From Brachynemurus nebulosus (Eukaryota > Arthropoda > Insecta > Neuroptera > Myrmeleontidae), in assembly GCA_035578155.1 (NCBI GenBank), contig JAPWDM010000023.1:3571829-3635828 (forward strand): a stretch of DNA of 64,000 nt, written 5' to 3'. The notes below the pieces were generated by a model. It was not told where the DNA came from. It saw nothing but the letters and a program-made list of their open reading frames with translations, and made no database searches. Of this stretch, positions 25,126 through 35,745 are shown piece by piece; position 1 is the first letter of the stretch, and each line of letters begins with the position of its first letter. A program made the position numbers and the translations under genes.

Positions 25126-25367
25126 TCATGTATCCACTGTTCGGCAAGTTTGATATCTTTGAAGAATTGTTGATATTTAGCGGCATGTTTTAAATGTGTC
25201 TCAAGACAGAGTGTCAACTGTAATAGCCACGCCCATTGAGCCTGCATAGCAGACATGTGTGCTTCTATGCATTTTGTGGCTGGATGATGTTGGAGTACGA
25301 GGGCTTCTCCGCGATCCTGAACGGCACTGAACTGAATTTCACGTTTCTCCAATTCGTTCATTAATGA
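25126..25367 (-). CDS. shot: shot exon: plakin-domain spectrin repeat
   Basis: Acceptor TTTACAG then SLMNELEKREIQFSAVQD; the exon ends ...AEQWIHE with the donor GA|GTAAG splitting a Glu codon. The segment HPATKCIEAHMSAMQAQWAWLLQLTLCLETHLKHAAKYQQFF is nearly identical to the fly spectrin repeat just before the SH3 domain, including the buried Trp pair QWAWLLQL. The split codon is completed by the next exon (A|CGC) to give ERDEVMN. Confidence 0.95.
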
Positions 25368-26635
25368 CTGTAAAGAATATTACGAAATAATGATGACATA
25401 TTTTTCTGGTTTAAAATTTCTTATTAGATAAAACTACTAACTAAAATACGCTAGTGGCTCATTTTCTGATGAGGAATACGTTTTACGTTTTGAAATAGTG
25501 ATACTGAGGAAAATGTGTTATGCTAGCGCAGCGTTTGAGGTGTCATTTGTTTTGTCTTTTCGCTTCATAAATATAAAACATAAAACAGAAATATTTGTTT
25601 AGACAGCCTTCAACACATAGGAAGAGAAACTGAAAAATAAGGAATTCAAAAAAATTCGGATACCCCACGTTGGGCGCCTTAAATTAGGCGGTGTTGCGTT
25701 ACCAGTGAGGACAAAAATGCAAAAAGTAGGCTGAAAAGCCCATTTTTGTAACCCTTGATGCATCAATTTTGTGCCACTAGTGTATGAAAATTTAAAAATA
25801 ATTATATACAGAACATAAAACTTAAAAAGAAAAAGTATTTACGAAGAATAACGTTCTCTTTTAATTTCGAAATTATTCTATTAGTCCGTTTTCTAAATAT
25901 CATCTGTCTTAGACATTCGTATAATTTAAGTGGACGTTATTACCCGCAAGCACCTTATGCAGAAATGATCATAATCTGTGTTTGTGCGTTCAATACATTC
26001 ATTATATGTGCGAAAATTATTAAAATAAAAATTATTTTTGAATTATAAAAAATAAAAATAAATTTTCATTTTTAGGAAATTTTATTAACTGGGCGACATA
26101 GGTTCTATAAATTTTCAAGGAGCTTTACAAGAAAAAACATAACATACAACAAATTTATTACACAGACGAAAGAATTTTTATTTGACATTTACTCTTACAA
26201 ATTTTAACGGAAAGCATTATTTTATGCTGATTTGCTCCATTACCTCAAATCCCGAACCAAATGAGTGCTTTTCCAATTAGTGGGAATAAAAAAATAAAAA
26301 AATAATTAAAATAATAAGATTATGTAAAAATATTTTTTAAAATAATAATAAATATTTTTACAACATAACCTCAATTTTTATCTATAGCTGTAAAATAATT
26401 TCTATTTTACTTATAGAAAGACATTTATTTTTTTTTTTGAAAATGAATTGATGTCCGAAACAACTGTCACAATATCCCTATCAAATCACAGGTCTTGATT
26501 AAGTCAAAATTTACATGAAATATTTTTAAAAAATCCAAAACTGTTCAAAACAAAATTTAAACTCATAATGAATGTCTCTCTAATTAATTATTGAAAATTT
26601 TATTTGCTTCAATTAAATTATTAACTAAAATTTAC
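25368..26635 (-). other. shot: shot intron with a tRNA-Lys-end / primer-binding-site-like motif
   Basis: Mostly AT-rich. At 25662-25678 the plus strand reads ACCCCACGTTGGGCGCC, identical over 16 bases to the 3' end of insect tRNA-Lys. Read on the minus strand this is a lysine primer-binding site of a retroelement. No LTR or coding remnant was recognised around it. Confidence 0.4.
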
Positions 26636-27004
26636 CTCATAGTACTGTTCAAGTGCTGGGACATTCAATTGTTTGTCCGACCAGTCCCTGGTAACTTCAA
26701 CCTCCTCCTTTTGATTCAACCACATCAATTCAGCTGTTGCCGATTTTAAGAAATCGAGAAGACTTTCTAAATCGGATAGACGGTTATTTGACACTGACGA
26801 CAGTTCGGCATAAATTTTTTGTAATTGTCCCAAATGTTGACTGTACAATGATAATTCCTCGCCGGTGAAATGTTGTTTGGCTTTTATACACGCGTCGATT
26901 TTCGTGTGGAATTGATCGATTTGTTTATGTTCGCGTTGGTGATGATCCAATTCTTGTTGAGTGGTTTGTAAATCGTTACCATAATCGGCTTCTTGTAATT
27001 GTTT
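26636..27004 (-). CDS. shot: shot exon: plakin-domain spectrin repeat
   Basis: 123 codons, phase 0 at both ends (TTATAG|AAACAA acceptor, TATGAG|GTAAAT donor). It begins KQLQEADYGNDLQTTQQELD and continues HQREHKQIDQFHTKID, LSLYSQHLGQLQKIYAELS, RLSDLESLLDFLKSATAELMWL and VTRDWSDKQLNVPALEQYYE. The conserved Trp-Leu core (AELMWLNQKE) and the TRDWSDKQL segment are diagnostic of a plakin-family spectrin repeat and match the fly protein. Alpha-helical throughout; no break or frameshift. Confidence 0.95.
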
Positions 27005-27499
27005 CTATAATTTAAATCAAATTCATTTAGATGATACAAGAAATAAATTGTGTATAAGGGTTTTGGAGTTATAGATCACCGTTGGATACAAATACAGAGA
27101 AAAAGTCATTTAAAATTGGCGCGCAACCAGTTTCATGTGCGTTAAATTTTTAAATTTTAAATACAGATTGCGCTTGTGGTTGCACGCTAATTTAAATAAC
27201 TTTTATTTAATAAGTAAGCACTCTTTAAAAAAAAAAAATATAATCCTAACAACTTTTCTTGACGAATCAAAGTCCAATTTCATTTTACCTGTAATACAGA
27301 GCTTTATGAATAAAAAAAAATGGTATTCACAGTGTCTGAAAGCAAAGATCGATTTATCTACCACATTAGGAAGAGGCAGTTACCTTTTTTTTTAATGACT
27401 TCTCTGACTTCTTTTTTTTAATGAATAATCTGATTATTTCCGCTTAGGCAGGAGGGAGTTATGACCCTCATGACCACCTCTCTGTACTCGTCCTTGGTC

Positions 27500-28100
27500 C
27501 TGCATGCCTAATTTTGGTAAAAATGAAAAGAACGATTTCGAAAACCTATAATTCGGTTCCAATTTCATCATTCTATCATCTTATTTACGATTTTTAATCA
27601 ATCGAAAAATCTTAGTAACTGTGATGACGTCATTAAGCTTAAAAATTTATTTTTTCCTAAGTAAAGCTTTATAGAAGTGACTTTAATTAGAGTGATTGTT
27701 TTAATTTGGGTAGTTTGAGTGTAAACTTTTCATTTTTGCTATCAAAATGAAATCAAATCCTTTTAGAAATATGACTGATTCGACAAAAGTATTTTTTCTA
27801 GTGATCCTACATGTCTTATTTTAGTAAAAATGAAGAAAGTGATTTCAAAAACCTGCGATTCAATTCCAATTTCATCACTCTATCATTTTATTTACGATTT
27901 TTAAGACACTGAGAAGTTTTAGTAAGTTTAGTGATGTCATTAAACTAAAATATGTATATTTCATCATATCAAGCTTTATGGAAGTTACGTGAATTAGGGT
28001 GATTGATTAAATTAGGATAATTTGGGTGCGAATTTTTAATTTTTGCTACCAAAATGAGAAAATTACTTTTAGAAATATCATTGACTGGACAGAAATTTCT
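27500..28100. repeat. Satellite-like repeat, two ~303-bp units
   Basis: TTTCATTTTTGCTATCAAAATGA, CCAATTTCATCACTCTATCA, TTTTATTTACGATTTTTAA and GTGATGTCATTAAAC occur in two successive units, with a third partial match at 28780-28830. Related to the 13.0-14.0 kb array. Confidence 0.65.
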
Positions 28101-28171
28101 TTATATATTACTAATGTATAAAAAGGACTATAAAATAACATATCTACCCTATTTCTAAAGTAATATATTTA

Positions 28172-28508
28172 CATAAGTTCATAACTACGATAAACTAGTT
28201 TAAATTTACAAAAGTCCAACACTATCTGCCGTTTGTCTTTTTTTATCAATAAAACAAAATAGACATTGATTTCTCTTTTGTTAGAGTTTTTTCCTTTGTA
28301 AGACGTCAAGTGAAACTTTGTTAGCTCATACACCACGTCCTACGATGTCAACAATTTCATATAAAGTTGATTAGCTGTCAAAATAGTATACCAGTTGGTC
28401 ATTTCGTTATAATTTCTCATGACCCGTAATCGTGTTAACAAAATAAGACAAACGGCAGATAAAGCTAGACGTTTGTCTAAGCTTGTTTGTCGTAGTTATG
28501 AACGTATG
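28172..28508. mobile_element. Short TIR element in a shot intron
   Basis: CATAAGTTCATAACTACGA on the left and TCGTAGTTATGAACGTATG on the right, with a second inner inverted pair (TATCTGCCGTTTGTCTT / AAGACAAACGGCAGATA). 337 bp, non-coding. Superfamily unknown. Confidence 0.6.
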
Positions 28509-28924
28509 CAATTTTATTACAAAAAAAAATCCACTTTCTGCACCTCCTTAAGAAGTGCAACAAAAACATCAAGTGAGAGGGACGAGATACATATTGCGTA
28601 CAAATGTACACTACTTTCTTCAAGTTAATTATATGTACATGTAATAACTACAACAGGTTTTAGCCGGATTAGACATTGTTGAACTTTTTTTTCGAATTTA
28701 TTAAGTTAATGTTTATTATCATTAAAGCAATATAACATTTAAGACGTATATAACTTTTCTAATGGTCCTTCGCGCTTAACTTTGATAAAAACGGAAAAAC
28801 GATTTCGAAAACCTACAATTCCCTTCCGGTGTTATTACTTGAAGAGAAATATAGCGTAGCAACTCACTTTCTCTCTGTGCTGAACTTTGATCCTTCAAAT
28901 TTATGGATGTGTAATGAAACTTAC

Positions 28925-29838
28925 TAATTTATTTCGGCACCAATCGGTACATTCTTGTAAATTTCGAAAATGTGCGTTTGTATCAACCAGTCGCGTTTCT
29001 AACACGGTTCTGGTGTGTCGCGTGACGGTTCGTTCTTCCACGGGGAATGAAAGACTCGACAACGGTTGCAACAGTTTCTCATGGAACATGGAACGTAACG
29101 TGACCCACGTTTGATGCAGATGCGTGACACGTTTATGTAAATCGTTGGCTTGCGGGTAACGTCCCTCGCGCAACGTTTGTACGTCCCTGAATAGTGTTTG
29201 GATGGCATGTTCTGTGGACCGTAACTCCTGATCGAGCACGTCGGCCACGTGTTTCGCGTCCAGCGGATGCATTCGATCGAGACGACGAGACTCCTCCTCG
29301 ATACGATGTTCCAGCTCGTCCAGGCGACCATCGGTCTGTTTCATTTCCCGATGAATTTTTTCGGCAAGACGTTGCAATCCCTCCAATCGTTTCAGTTGAT
29401 CCAAAATGGCGTTGTCGCGTTCCTGGTGCGCGATCATCAAACGATTCCAATTTTTCTCGATTTGTTCAATATGTAATTCGGTTTCGATGTCGATTTCCCC
29501 GATTTGTTCGAAGTATCGTTCTAATTCTCTAAATATGTGTACAAGTCGCTTTTTCTCCTGTTGACGTTGTGGCACTTCTTCGTTGCGGAAACGCGTGGAC
29601 TCGGAGGCAAGTTTCTTCATTTCGATTAGTGTGGATGGGAACGTGCGATCTTGCATTTGGCTATGTTTCTCACGAATCCATAAATGTAATTGGGACGCAA
29701 GTTCACGATACTCTTGGACACGGCGTTGCGATTCCATATCATACAGTGGATGTATGGGAGGTGGTTCAGGGAACACTTCGTGTAACGACGAGATATATGT
29801 AATAAGTGATTTTTCATCCGGTTCAGGAGTATCAACAT
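28925..29838 (-). CDS. shot: shot exon: end of CH2 and first plakin-domain spectrin repeats
   Basis: Acceptor GTTGCAG at 29839-29840; donor TTA|GTAAGT ends the exon at 28925 in phase 0. The first ~25 residues (VDTPEPDEKSLITYISSLHEVFPEPP) finish the CH2 domain. The remaining ~280 residues are heptad-rich helices of the opening spectrin repeats of the plakin domain: ESQRRVQEYRELASQL, RELERYFEQIGEIDIETEL, a Glu/Arg-rich central coiled segment, LDAKHVADVLDQEL, YPQANDLHKRVTHLHQTW, and HFRNLQECTDWCRNKL at the end. Order and spacing follow fly Shot. The plakin domain is a rigid rod that links the actin-binding head to membrane and adhesion partners. At 914 nt it is the longest plakin exon here. GC content is well above the flanking intron. 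Confidence 0.96.
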
Positions 29839-30035
29839 CTGCAACACAGAAAACATTACAATTTTGATTTCAAATGTTATCGAGTGCCTGTGAAACATTA
29901 TTAATACACTAATATTTATATGTTCACTTAATGTCCAGCTTTAGCTGATACTAGAACACTCGATTTACTTTGGTATGTATGACCAATTCATTATGTTAAT
30001 TAAAATTCATAAAGTGTTTGAAAAATTATCAAAAC

Positions 30036-30107
30036 TGGATCGGCTGGGACTCGAACCCGGATCTCTTGGTTGCTAGCCAAGCGCCTTATCAATTAGGCTA
30101 CCGGCCG
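30036..30107 (-). tRNA. tRNA-Ala(AGC)-like, left arm of palindrome
   Basis: 72 nt on the minus strand. D arm GCCT...AGGC, anticodon arm CTTGG-CTAGCAA-CCAAG with anticodon AGC, T arm with a perfect B box GGTTCGAGTCC, discriminator A, no encoded CCA. The A box is TAGCCTAATTGA (final GG lost) and the acceptor stem has extra mismatches, so this is probably the less functional copy. Confidence 0.6.
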
Positions 30108-30252
30108 TTCGTTCGAGTGCCACTCCAATTTTGATAATCAATTAAACACATCCTCTCTTTTAATGCGAGACGCAGTTACATTTTTAATTTCAAATGTTGC
30201 AAGAGAGGATGTGTTTGATTGATTATCAAAATTGGAGTGGCACTCGAACGAA

Positions 30253-30324
30253 CGGTCGGTGGCCTAATTGGTAAGGCGCTTGGCTAGCAACCAAGAGATC
30301 CGGGTTCGAGTCCCAGCCGATCCA
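30253..30324 (+). tRNA. tRNA-Ala(AGC)-like, right arm of palindrome
   Basis: 72 nt. A box TGGCCTAATTGG and B box GGTTCGAGTCC both match pol III promoter consensus. Acceptor CGGTCGG/CCGATCC pairs at 6 of 7 positions (C-C at 1:72, one G-U), D stem 4 of 4, anticodon stem 5 of 5 with anticodon AGC, T stem 4 of 5. No TTTT lies immediately downstream, but TTTT occurs within GTTTTGAT two bases after the end. Could be a real tRNA gene, a SINE head, or a mobile tRNA pseudogene. Confidence 0.65.
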
Positions 30325-30411
30325 GTTTTGATAATTTTTCAAACACTTTGTGAATTTTAATTACAATTTTGAAAAAATTTTGTTAAAAAACTCATTGAAA
30401 TGTATTTTAAC

Positions 30412-30691
30412 CTTCTGGATCTAATAATCTGGTAACACCATACTCCTTTTCAACAACATGGAAAGCGTATTCAAGCCGTTCACGTACGTGCCGTGTTCGG
30501 ATTCCTCGCCAGTCCACCAAGTCTGGACGATTTCGATGTATGAGCGCATTAAATGCCAAACCGTCGCGCCAAGACGTGGTGAAATCCGTAACACGAACAC
30601 CCGGATATTTGGCCGTGGATCGTCGTGCCCATCGTAACAGTGCATCACGAGCTGATATATTCGGCTCTTGACCAACAACAATATCAGAAAT
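30412..30691 (-). CDS. shot: shot exon: second calponin-homology domain (CH2)
   Basis: The exon starts in phase 0 after a TTTCCAG acceptor with ISDIVVGQEPN and ends GATCCAGAAG|GT after LLDPE. It encodes most of a type-2 calponin-homology domain: ALLRWARRSTAKYPGV, then DFTTSWRDGLAFNALIHR and RPDLVDW, then RLEYAFHVVEKEYGV. These blocks match the fly protein almost residue for residue. In spectraplakins CH1 and CH2 form the N-terminal actin-binding module that docks the giant linker on F-actin; CH2 alone binds weakly. In the fly protein the preceding residues are ...ILHFQ, the end of CH1, but that exon is not visible here. The last one-third codon joins the next exon to give DVDTPEPDEKS, which completes CH2. 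Confidence 0.95.
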
Positions 30692-30923
30692 CTGGAAATA
30701 AAAAAAATAATTTTTTAAATTTGTAGAAAATTTGAAGTTAGAATTGGTTGCACTTCTCAAATTTCGTTAATTTAATTTGTATTATTGAGTTGTTATTATA
30801 TTAATATTATTGGACGATACGTTAAGAATCACTTCAAGTCTCCCTTAAAGTAATTAATAATCAGATCCTTACTCAATTAGAATGAGAAATCAGTACTGCA
30901 AACAATACGGTATTTGAGAATAA

Positions 30924-30998
30924 CAGGCCCGGACCTACAATTGTTACGGCGGGCGCAAACTTTGCTGTGCCTCCCTGCTCCCTCTAGATCCGGCCCTG
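30924..30998. mobile_element. Very short hAT-like MITE
   Basis: CAGGCCCGGACCTAC ... CTAGATCCGGCCCTG, 75 bp. Flanks GAGAATAA and AGAATATG are a shifted imperfect duplication. Confidence 0.55.
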
Positions 30999-31606
30999 AG
31001 AATATGTATCTGACAGTTCAGAAAATATACTTTCTTTACAATTTATGGTAACAAAAACACAAATGAAACAATTATTTACATTAACAGTAACGCTTGGAGC
31101 AGAATACTATTCGTTAAAAGAAACTTTGGTGGCAATTTTTTAGTAGGAGTGCACACGATAATTTTTGGAATGACTCAGAATGAATGTAAATGATCGTAAA
31201 AATCCACGGTTACATTTAGTTTCGGTAAAATTTAACATGAAAACTTTGATTTGATCACGTTATGTGGGAAAACATTTGAAACAATAATTGAATAATAATA
31301 AACGTACCCTAAACGACTCCTTTATTTGAAACATTTTAAATATTTCGTACAAAAATAAAGTTTTGACATTAACGAACGTTCAATCAAACCAAACATTGCT
31401 GCGGATGATGCACTTGACGTGCTGAACAGAATTCGAGTGATGTATGTAATTTCTAAAAATAAATGCAATGCCCCAAGTTCAATATAACAATTTACTATTT
31501 CTATTTTATTTTGACGAATCAATAACAAAATTTTATTCATTTAGTTTGTGTCATTGACTTACTTGAGAAAATTAAGATTTAAATATAAATACATGATTTA
31601 ATTTAA

Positions 31607-32536
31607 GGGGTTATATACAGTTGTGATAGTTGAAAAACTTCATTATTTTTTATTGCATACGCTTTAAGTACGTTATCTCAAGAATATTCTCATCAAATTT
31701 CATAACGATCGGAGCATTAAATCCGAAGTTATAGCTATTTATAGCGTACTACCTTGAGCAGCTCACGCGGCTGCTCCTGCGCAGTTGCCGCTGAATCATG
31801 TAGCTGCCGTTCCGTAAAATATAATATAAGTAGTACGTCGACTTTCGCCGCTTTATTGTATTGTTCAAAATGTATGGCCTTGAAACTTTGGAACAGTGAC
31901 GTATAGATTTTCGAACGATCAACATCGAATATGAAAGAAACAAATTTGTCATTTTAAACGCGATTATCTCAAAATCGAATTTTATTGAAAATACCTTTGC
32001 AATGGACACGATTAGTCTTACTAAAAAAACTATTAATTCGATCAATATCAAATTTATATTACTTATTTATTATGATAATAGCTAGTTGTTGACGGAGAGA
32101 TTTTCAATTTTTTAAAAAAGATTTTTTTTAAAACAAAAAAATCAATAATATAACACCTTAAAAAAGTAAATTTTTTGTTAAAATCGTTGCCATTTTTTTT
32201 TTTTAAATTGAAATTTTAACAGATCCTTTCGTCATCGACTAGACAATAAAATATATTAATGAAATATTTTTGAAATTTTGATTTCTGATGAACCGTTCTT
32301 GAGTTATCATGTCTACCGCAACTGATGCCCAAAGAATTCAGAAAAAGAAAGGCGCTCCTGGAATACAGCTGTAGTTTCGCTATTTTTAAATATTTTTTTA
32401 TAAGAAAAATTTAACAAGTATCTACAAATATGTAATAATAGATGTTGTTAACAGTTTTTAAATAAACATTTATTTTGCTGTAAAAAAAAATCGAGAAAAT
32501 GTTGTCATTTCGTCCGCTACAACTATATATAACCCC
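31607..32536. mobile_element. TTAA-flanked TIR element (GGGGTTATATA family)
   Basis: TTAA|GGGGTTATATACAGTTGT ... ACAACTATATATAACCCC|TTAA, 930 bp, no coding frame recognised. TTAA target like piggyBac, but the ends begin GGGG, not CCC; ends resemble those of 14780-16196. Confidence 0.68.
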
Positions 32537-34642
32537 TTAAAAAGAATGTAAGAAATAGAAACGAGTCTTAACTATTTTATTTTAATCTGCGGCCAGTCTT
32601 ATGTGATTATTATAAAATTATTATGTAAAAAACTTTTTTTGTTAGAAAAACATTACTTCATACTAGATGAGCATTGAAAGATGTTAGATAAAGTATTCAA
32701 TAAAAAATTATTAATCGCGTGTTCAAAATATATAATAAATATTCATGAATTTATACGCATTTACTTAATGTACAGTAAACAATAAAATAGTTGCGGCATT
32801 TATCGAAAAAAGTAATCTTAGTGTTGTGAAGGAATCACTTCAATTACATTATCAACGACTGTACATATGCAATTTAATATAAATTAATCCGCAATCTTTC
32901 CATATTCTTTTTTTAATTAAATTTAACTAGAATCAGTAGTTATTATTCTCTTACGGTACGTTTTTATTAAGAATAATTATTTAACAGTAAAAAAAAAACT
33001 ATAACACTTTTATCTGCTCATATGTGTAGCAAAGCCGATTACATTATACTTATATTTAATTAATAAAATGAATTAGCGCATATGAAGACTGAAGAATATG
33101 ATTCGCGCACCGGTGTTGAAATAAATATAATTAGGTAAAAAGCTGGCATACATATTAATAAAAATAAAATTTGAAATAAACTGACAATAATTCCATAATT
33201 CAGTTCCTTCTTTGGAATGTACATGATTTTCGAAAGATCCCTGGGCGCTTTTCATGTGGACGCCCCTTGTAAAGAAATAAGTAATTTTTCGAAAAAAACA
33301 TAAATTGACGAGCAAAAGAATAAGAAAAATTATCTATTTTTTTCTATATTCTACTTCTGTTTTCAGAGGTTCATTACTAATTTTGTGGAGGCCCCTATTG
33401 TTTGGGGGCCCTGGGACACGTATTCTAAGTGCCCTTATGTAAATTCGGATTTGATATGAATATAGTTGACAAATTAAGGAAAGAAAAAGAAGAAATTTTC
33501 ACAATTTCGTAAAAAATTTCTTCAAAAACTATAAATGTTGGGAAGTTTTTATTATTTTTCCTGTAGTGTATATACCAGTATATAAACCTACTATAAACAT
33601 TAAAGATAAAGTGGAAAAAGAAGGATTTTTCCTTAAATTTTTGGTCAGAAGTCCAAAAATAGCGCGTTTAAATTTTAAAATTTTATTTCCATACTTTGGA
33701 CCTTCTTTTTAAATAAAAATCGTACATAAAAAATTATGTAACTTTTATTATAACCACCAAAATAGTAATGACGGAAGCGCTGGCGAACACAATTTTTTTA
33801 CATAAAGCCCACCCTAGATTACGTATTTTTACTTGCAATATGAGAAAACATGGTGTGGGCGCTGGGAAATGGTTCGTTTGTACGGAGTAATTTTGAACAG
33901 AGATACATACATAAGTAGGGCTCTAAGTATAATAGAGACGGTAAAGTTATGATCTTCGAATGTGCGTGTACATTTAACGGAAGTTATTATGCATTTAATA
34001 AATGTTATGCTTTAATGAATTTTATTTCAATTTACAAAAAATTTTTACATTTAAAATCTGTTAGACGAGATCATTTATCTACAATTTATACAGAAAGAGA
34101 TAATTATCTTCGAATATGAGTATTCTTAAAGGTTTTTAATTGTTCTTCATTTAACTGAAATGAATTACATAATATGGCTAAAGATAAAAAGCCTTTTATT
34201 TTTTTTAAATATAAATATAAAAGAGAATGAGATTATAAAGTGTAGGAAGCGATTTTTTGTTTACCTAAGTCTATAATGAGCTAAAAAGTATGTAAGTATT
34301 ATGAAATTATTATAATTTAATGTAAATATTTGCCATTTAATTTTCTTTTATTAACTGTAACGTCATCATTGGCGGCCATCATGCGTGGGTATCTAATGAT
34401 GTCATTTTTCTTTTTAATTGTGTGTTACGTTCACAAATGGTTCAATGAAAAATCATTATTGAAAAAGTGCCTAATCAAGTATTCACCGTTTTTAAGAGAG
34501 TATACAATTAGTAAATAAAGACACTTTACTTTGCAAAATACCACTTTTATTGAATACTAAAACTCTTATGACATGTTTCGGTCATAATAGAGTATACAAT
34601 GTTTAACGATCTAAAAGAGAATTGAATTTTAAGGCTCTAAGT

Positions 34643-34875
34643 CAAGCGTTCCCAAACCTTTTAGACCAGCAGCTCCTTTAATGTACAAATCAATTTCAGT
34701 GGCGTACTTTGGCCTCAAAAATCAGATTTTTCTGAAATTTCTCCCGAAAACATAATTGACGAACAAAAAACAAAATAAAAAACGAACAAAAAAAAAATTA
34801 TGAACCTTATTTTCCATTTTTGGCGAGATAACCACGGCGCCCTTTGGAATGCTTAACACAGTTTAGGAACCCCTG
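34643..34875. mobile_element. hAT MITE
   Basis: CAAGCGTTCCCAAACCTTTT ... AGTTTAGGAACCCCTG, the classic CAGNGGTTCCCAAACYTTTT hAT end. Flanks CTCTAAGT and CTTTAAGT match at 7 of 8. 233 bp. Confidence 0.85.
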
Positions 34876-35275
34876 CTTTAAGTGATCAAAACTCGATTTT
34901 TTCTGTAAATCTATGCGTATCAGAATATATATGTCTGTATTACTGTAATGTATATCTTACATAAAAATTATAGCTCCTATCTGAATATACAGGCTATTCC
35001 AATTTTATGTATATATACAATTTGAATGTTAACTGATAACATGAAATTTCTATAAGATAAAGGTTATGTTAAGATTTTGATGCTTTGGTTGAAATATGCG
35101 AAATATTGTACCTATTTAATATGATAATTACTGTTACTATGATTTTAATAATAATAATAATAATGCAAAAAATAAAAAAGGAATATCACAATTTCAGAGA
35201 GTTTTTTGTGTAATTTCAATAGCCATTTTTTACTTTTTGAAAAAAATTATAGTAAAAAAATGTTTAAGAAATGAT

Positions 35276-35745
35276 GTTTATTAAGTGCGGGAAATTGTCG
35301 ATTGCCCACGAAAGCGAAGTAGAGCACACGAACGTAGTGAGTGCGCTCATTCGCTTGAGTGGACAATCGACAATCCCGCACGAATTGCACATACTATTTT
35401 TTATTACGAATTTCACATACTTTTTCTATTATTATTACTATTTTCGACATGTTTATTACTTTTTAAAATAATATTTTTGAGTGTTCGTCTTTTTTTTTTC
35501 TGAATTAAATGTTGTTTAAATTACTCTGTTGGTGGTTTCTATTGAAATAATTATGAAATATTTATTAAATGAAAAATCAACAGGCGGCTTTGCGTGTTTT
35601 GATTAAATTTTGCGTGTTTTATTGTCAATTTGCGTGCGGAAAGTATGTGGGAAGAGTACAGTGGGCAAACAGCTATTTTTCGTACAGAAACGTCTGTGCC
35701 AAGTTGTACTTCTCCCGCATGAGTAATAAAAAAAATTTATTAAAA
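35276..35745. repeat. Hairpin-headed repeat, copy 1 (partner 46588-47060)
   Basis: Begins with a strong ~90-bp hairpin: GTGCGGGAAATTGTCGATTG ... CAATCGACAATCCCGCAC. Then TTTTATTACGA, GGCGG(G/C)TTTGCGTGTTTTGA and TGGGCAAACAGCTATTTT, ending CTTCTCCCGCATGAGTAATA. The same sequence at 46588 shares order and ends. Left TTTATTAAGTGCGGGA and right TCCCGC..GAGTAATAAA are weakly inverted. Probably a MITE. Confidence 0.75.

Larger units (their letters stand above)
29998..30362. repeat. 365-bp palindrome carrying two tRNA-like units
   Basis: Arms 29998-30159 and 30201-30362 (162 bp each, a few mismatches) around a 41-bp spacer, centred at 30180. Outermost matched stretch is AATTAAAATTCA(T/C)AAAGTGT. 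Each arm contains a 112-bp unit (30026-30137 and 30223-30334) that has its own 14-bp inverted ends TTATCAAAAYTGGA and a tRNA-Ala-like core. It lies wholly within the 573-bp intron after the CH2 exon, so the pre-mRNA can fold it into one long hairpin. Confidence 0.9.

Noticed and set aside
29194..29867. Plus-strand and alternate-frame open frames over the longest plakin exon
   Set aside because: Shadows of the conserved minus-strand shot exon, which has family matches and splice borders.
33361..33440. Short GGCCCC/GGGGGCCC stretch resembling a hAT MITE interior
   Set aside because: No matching CAG...CTG ends or 8-bp duplication could be found.
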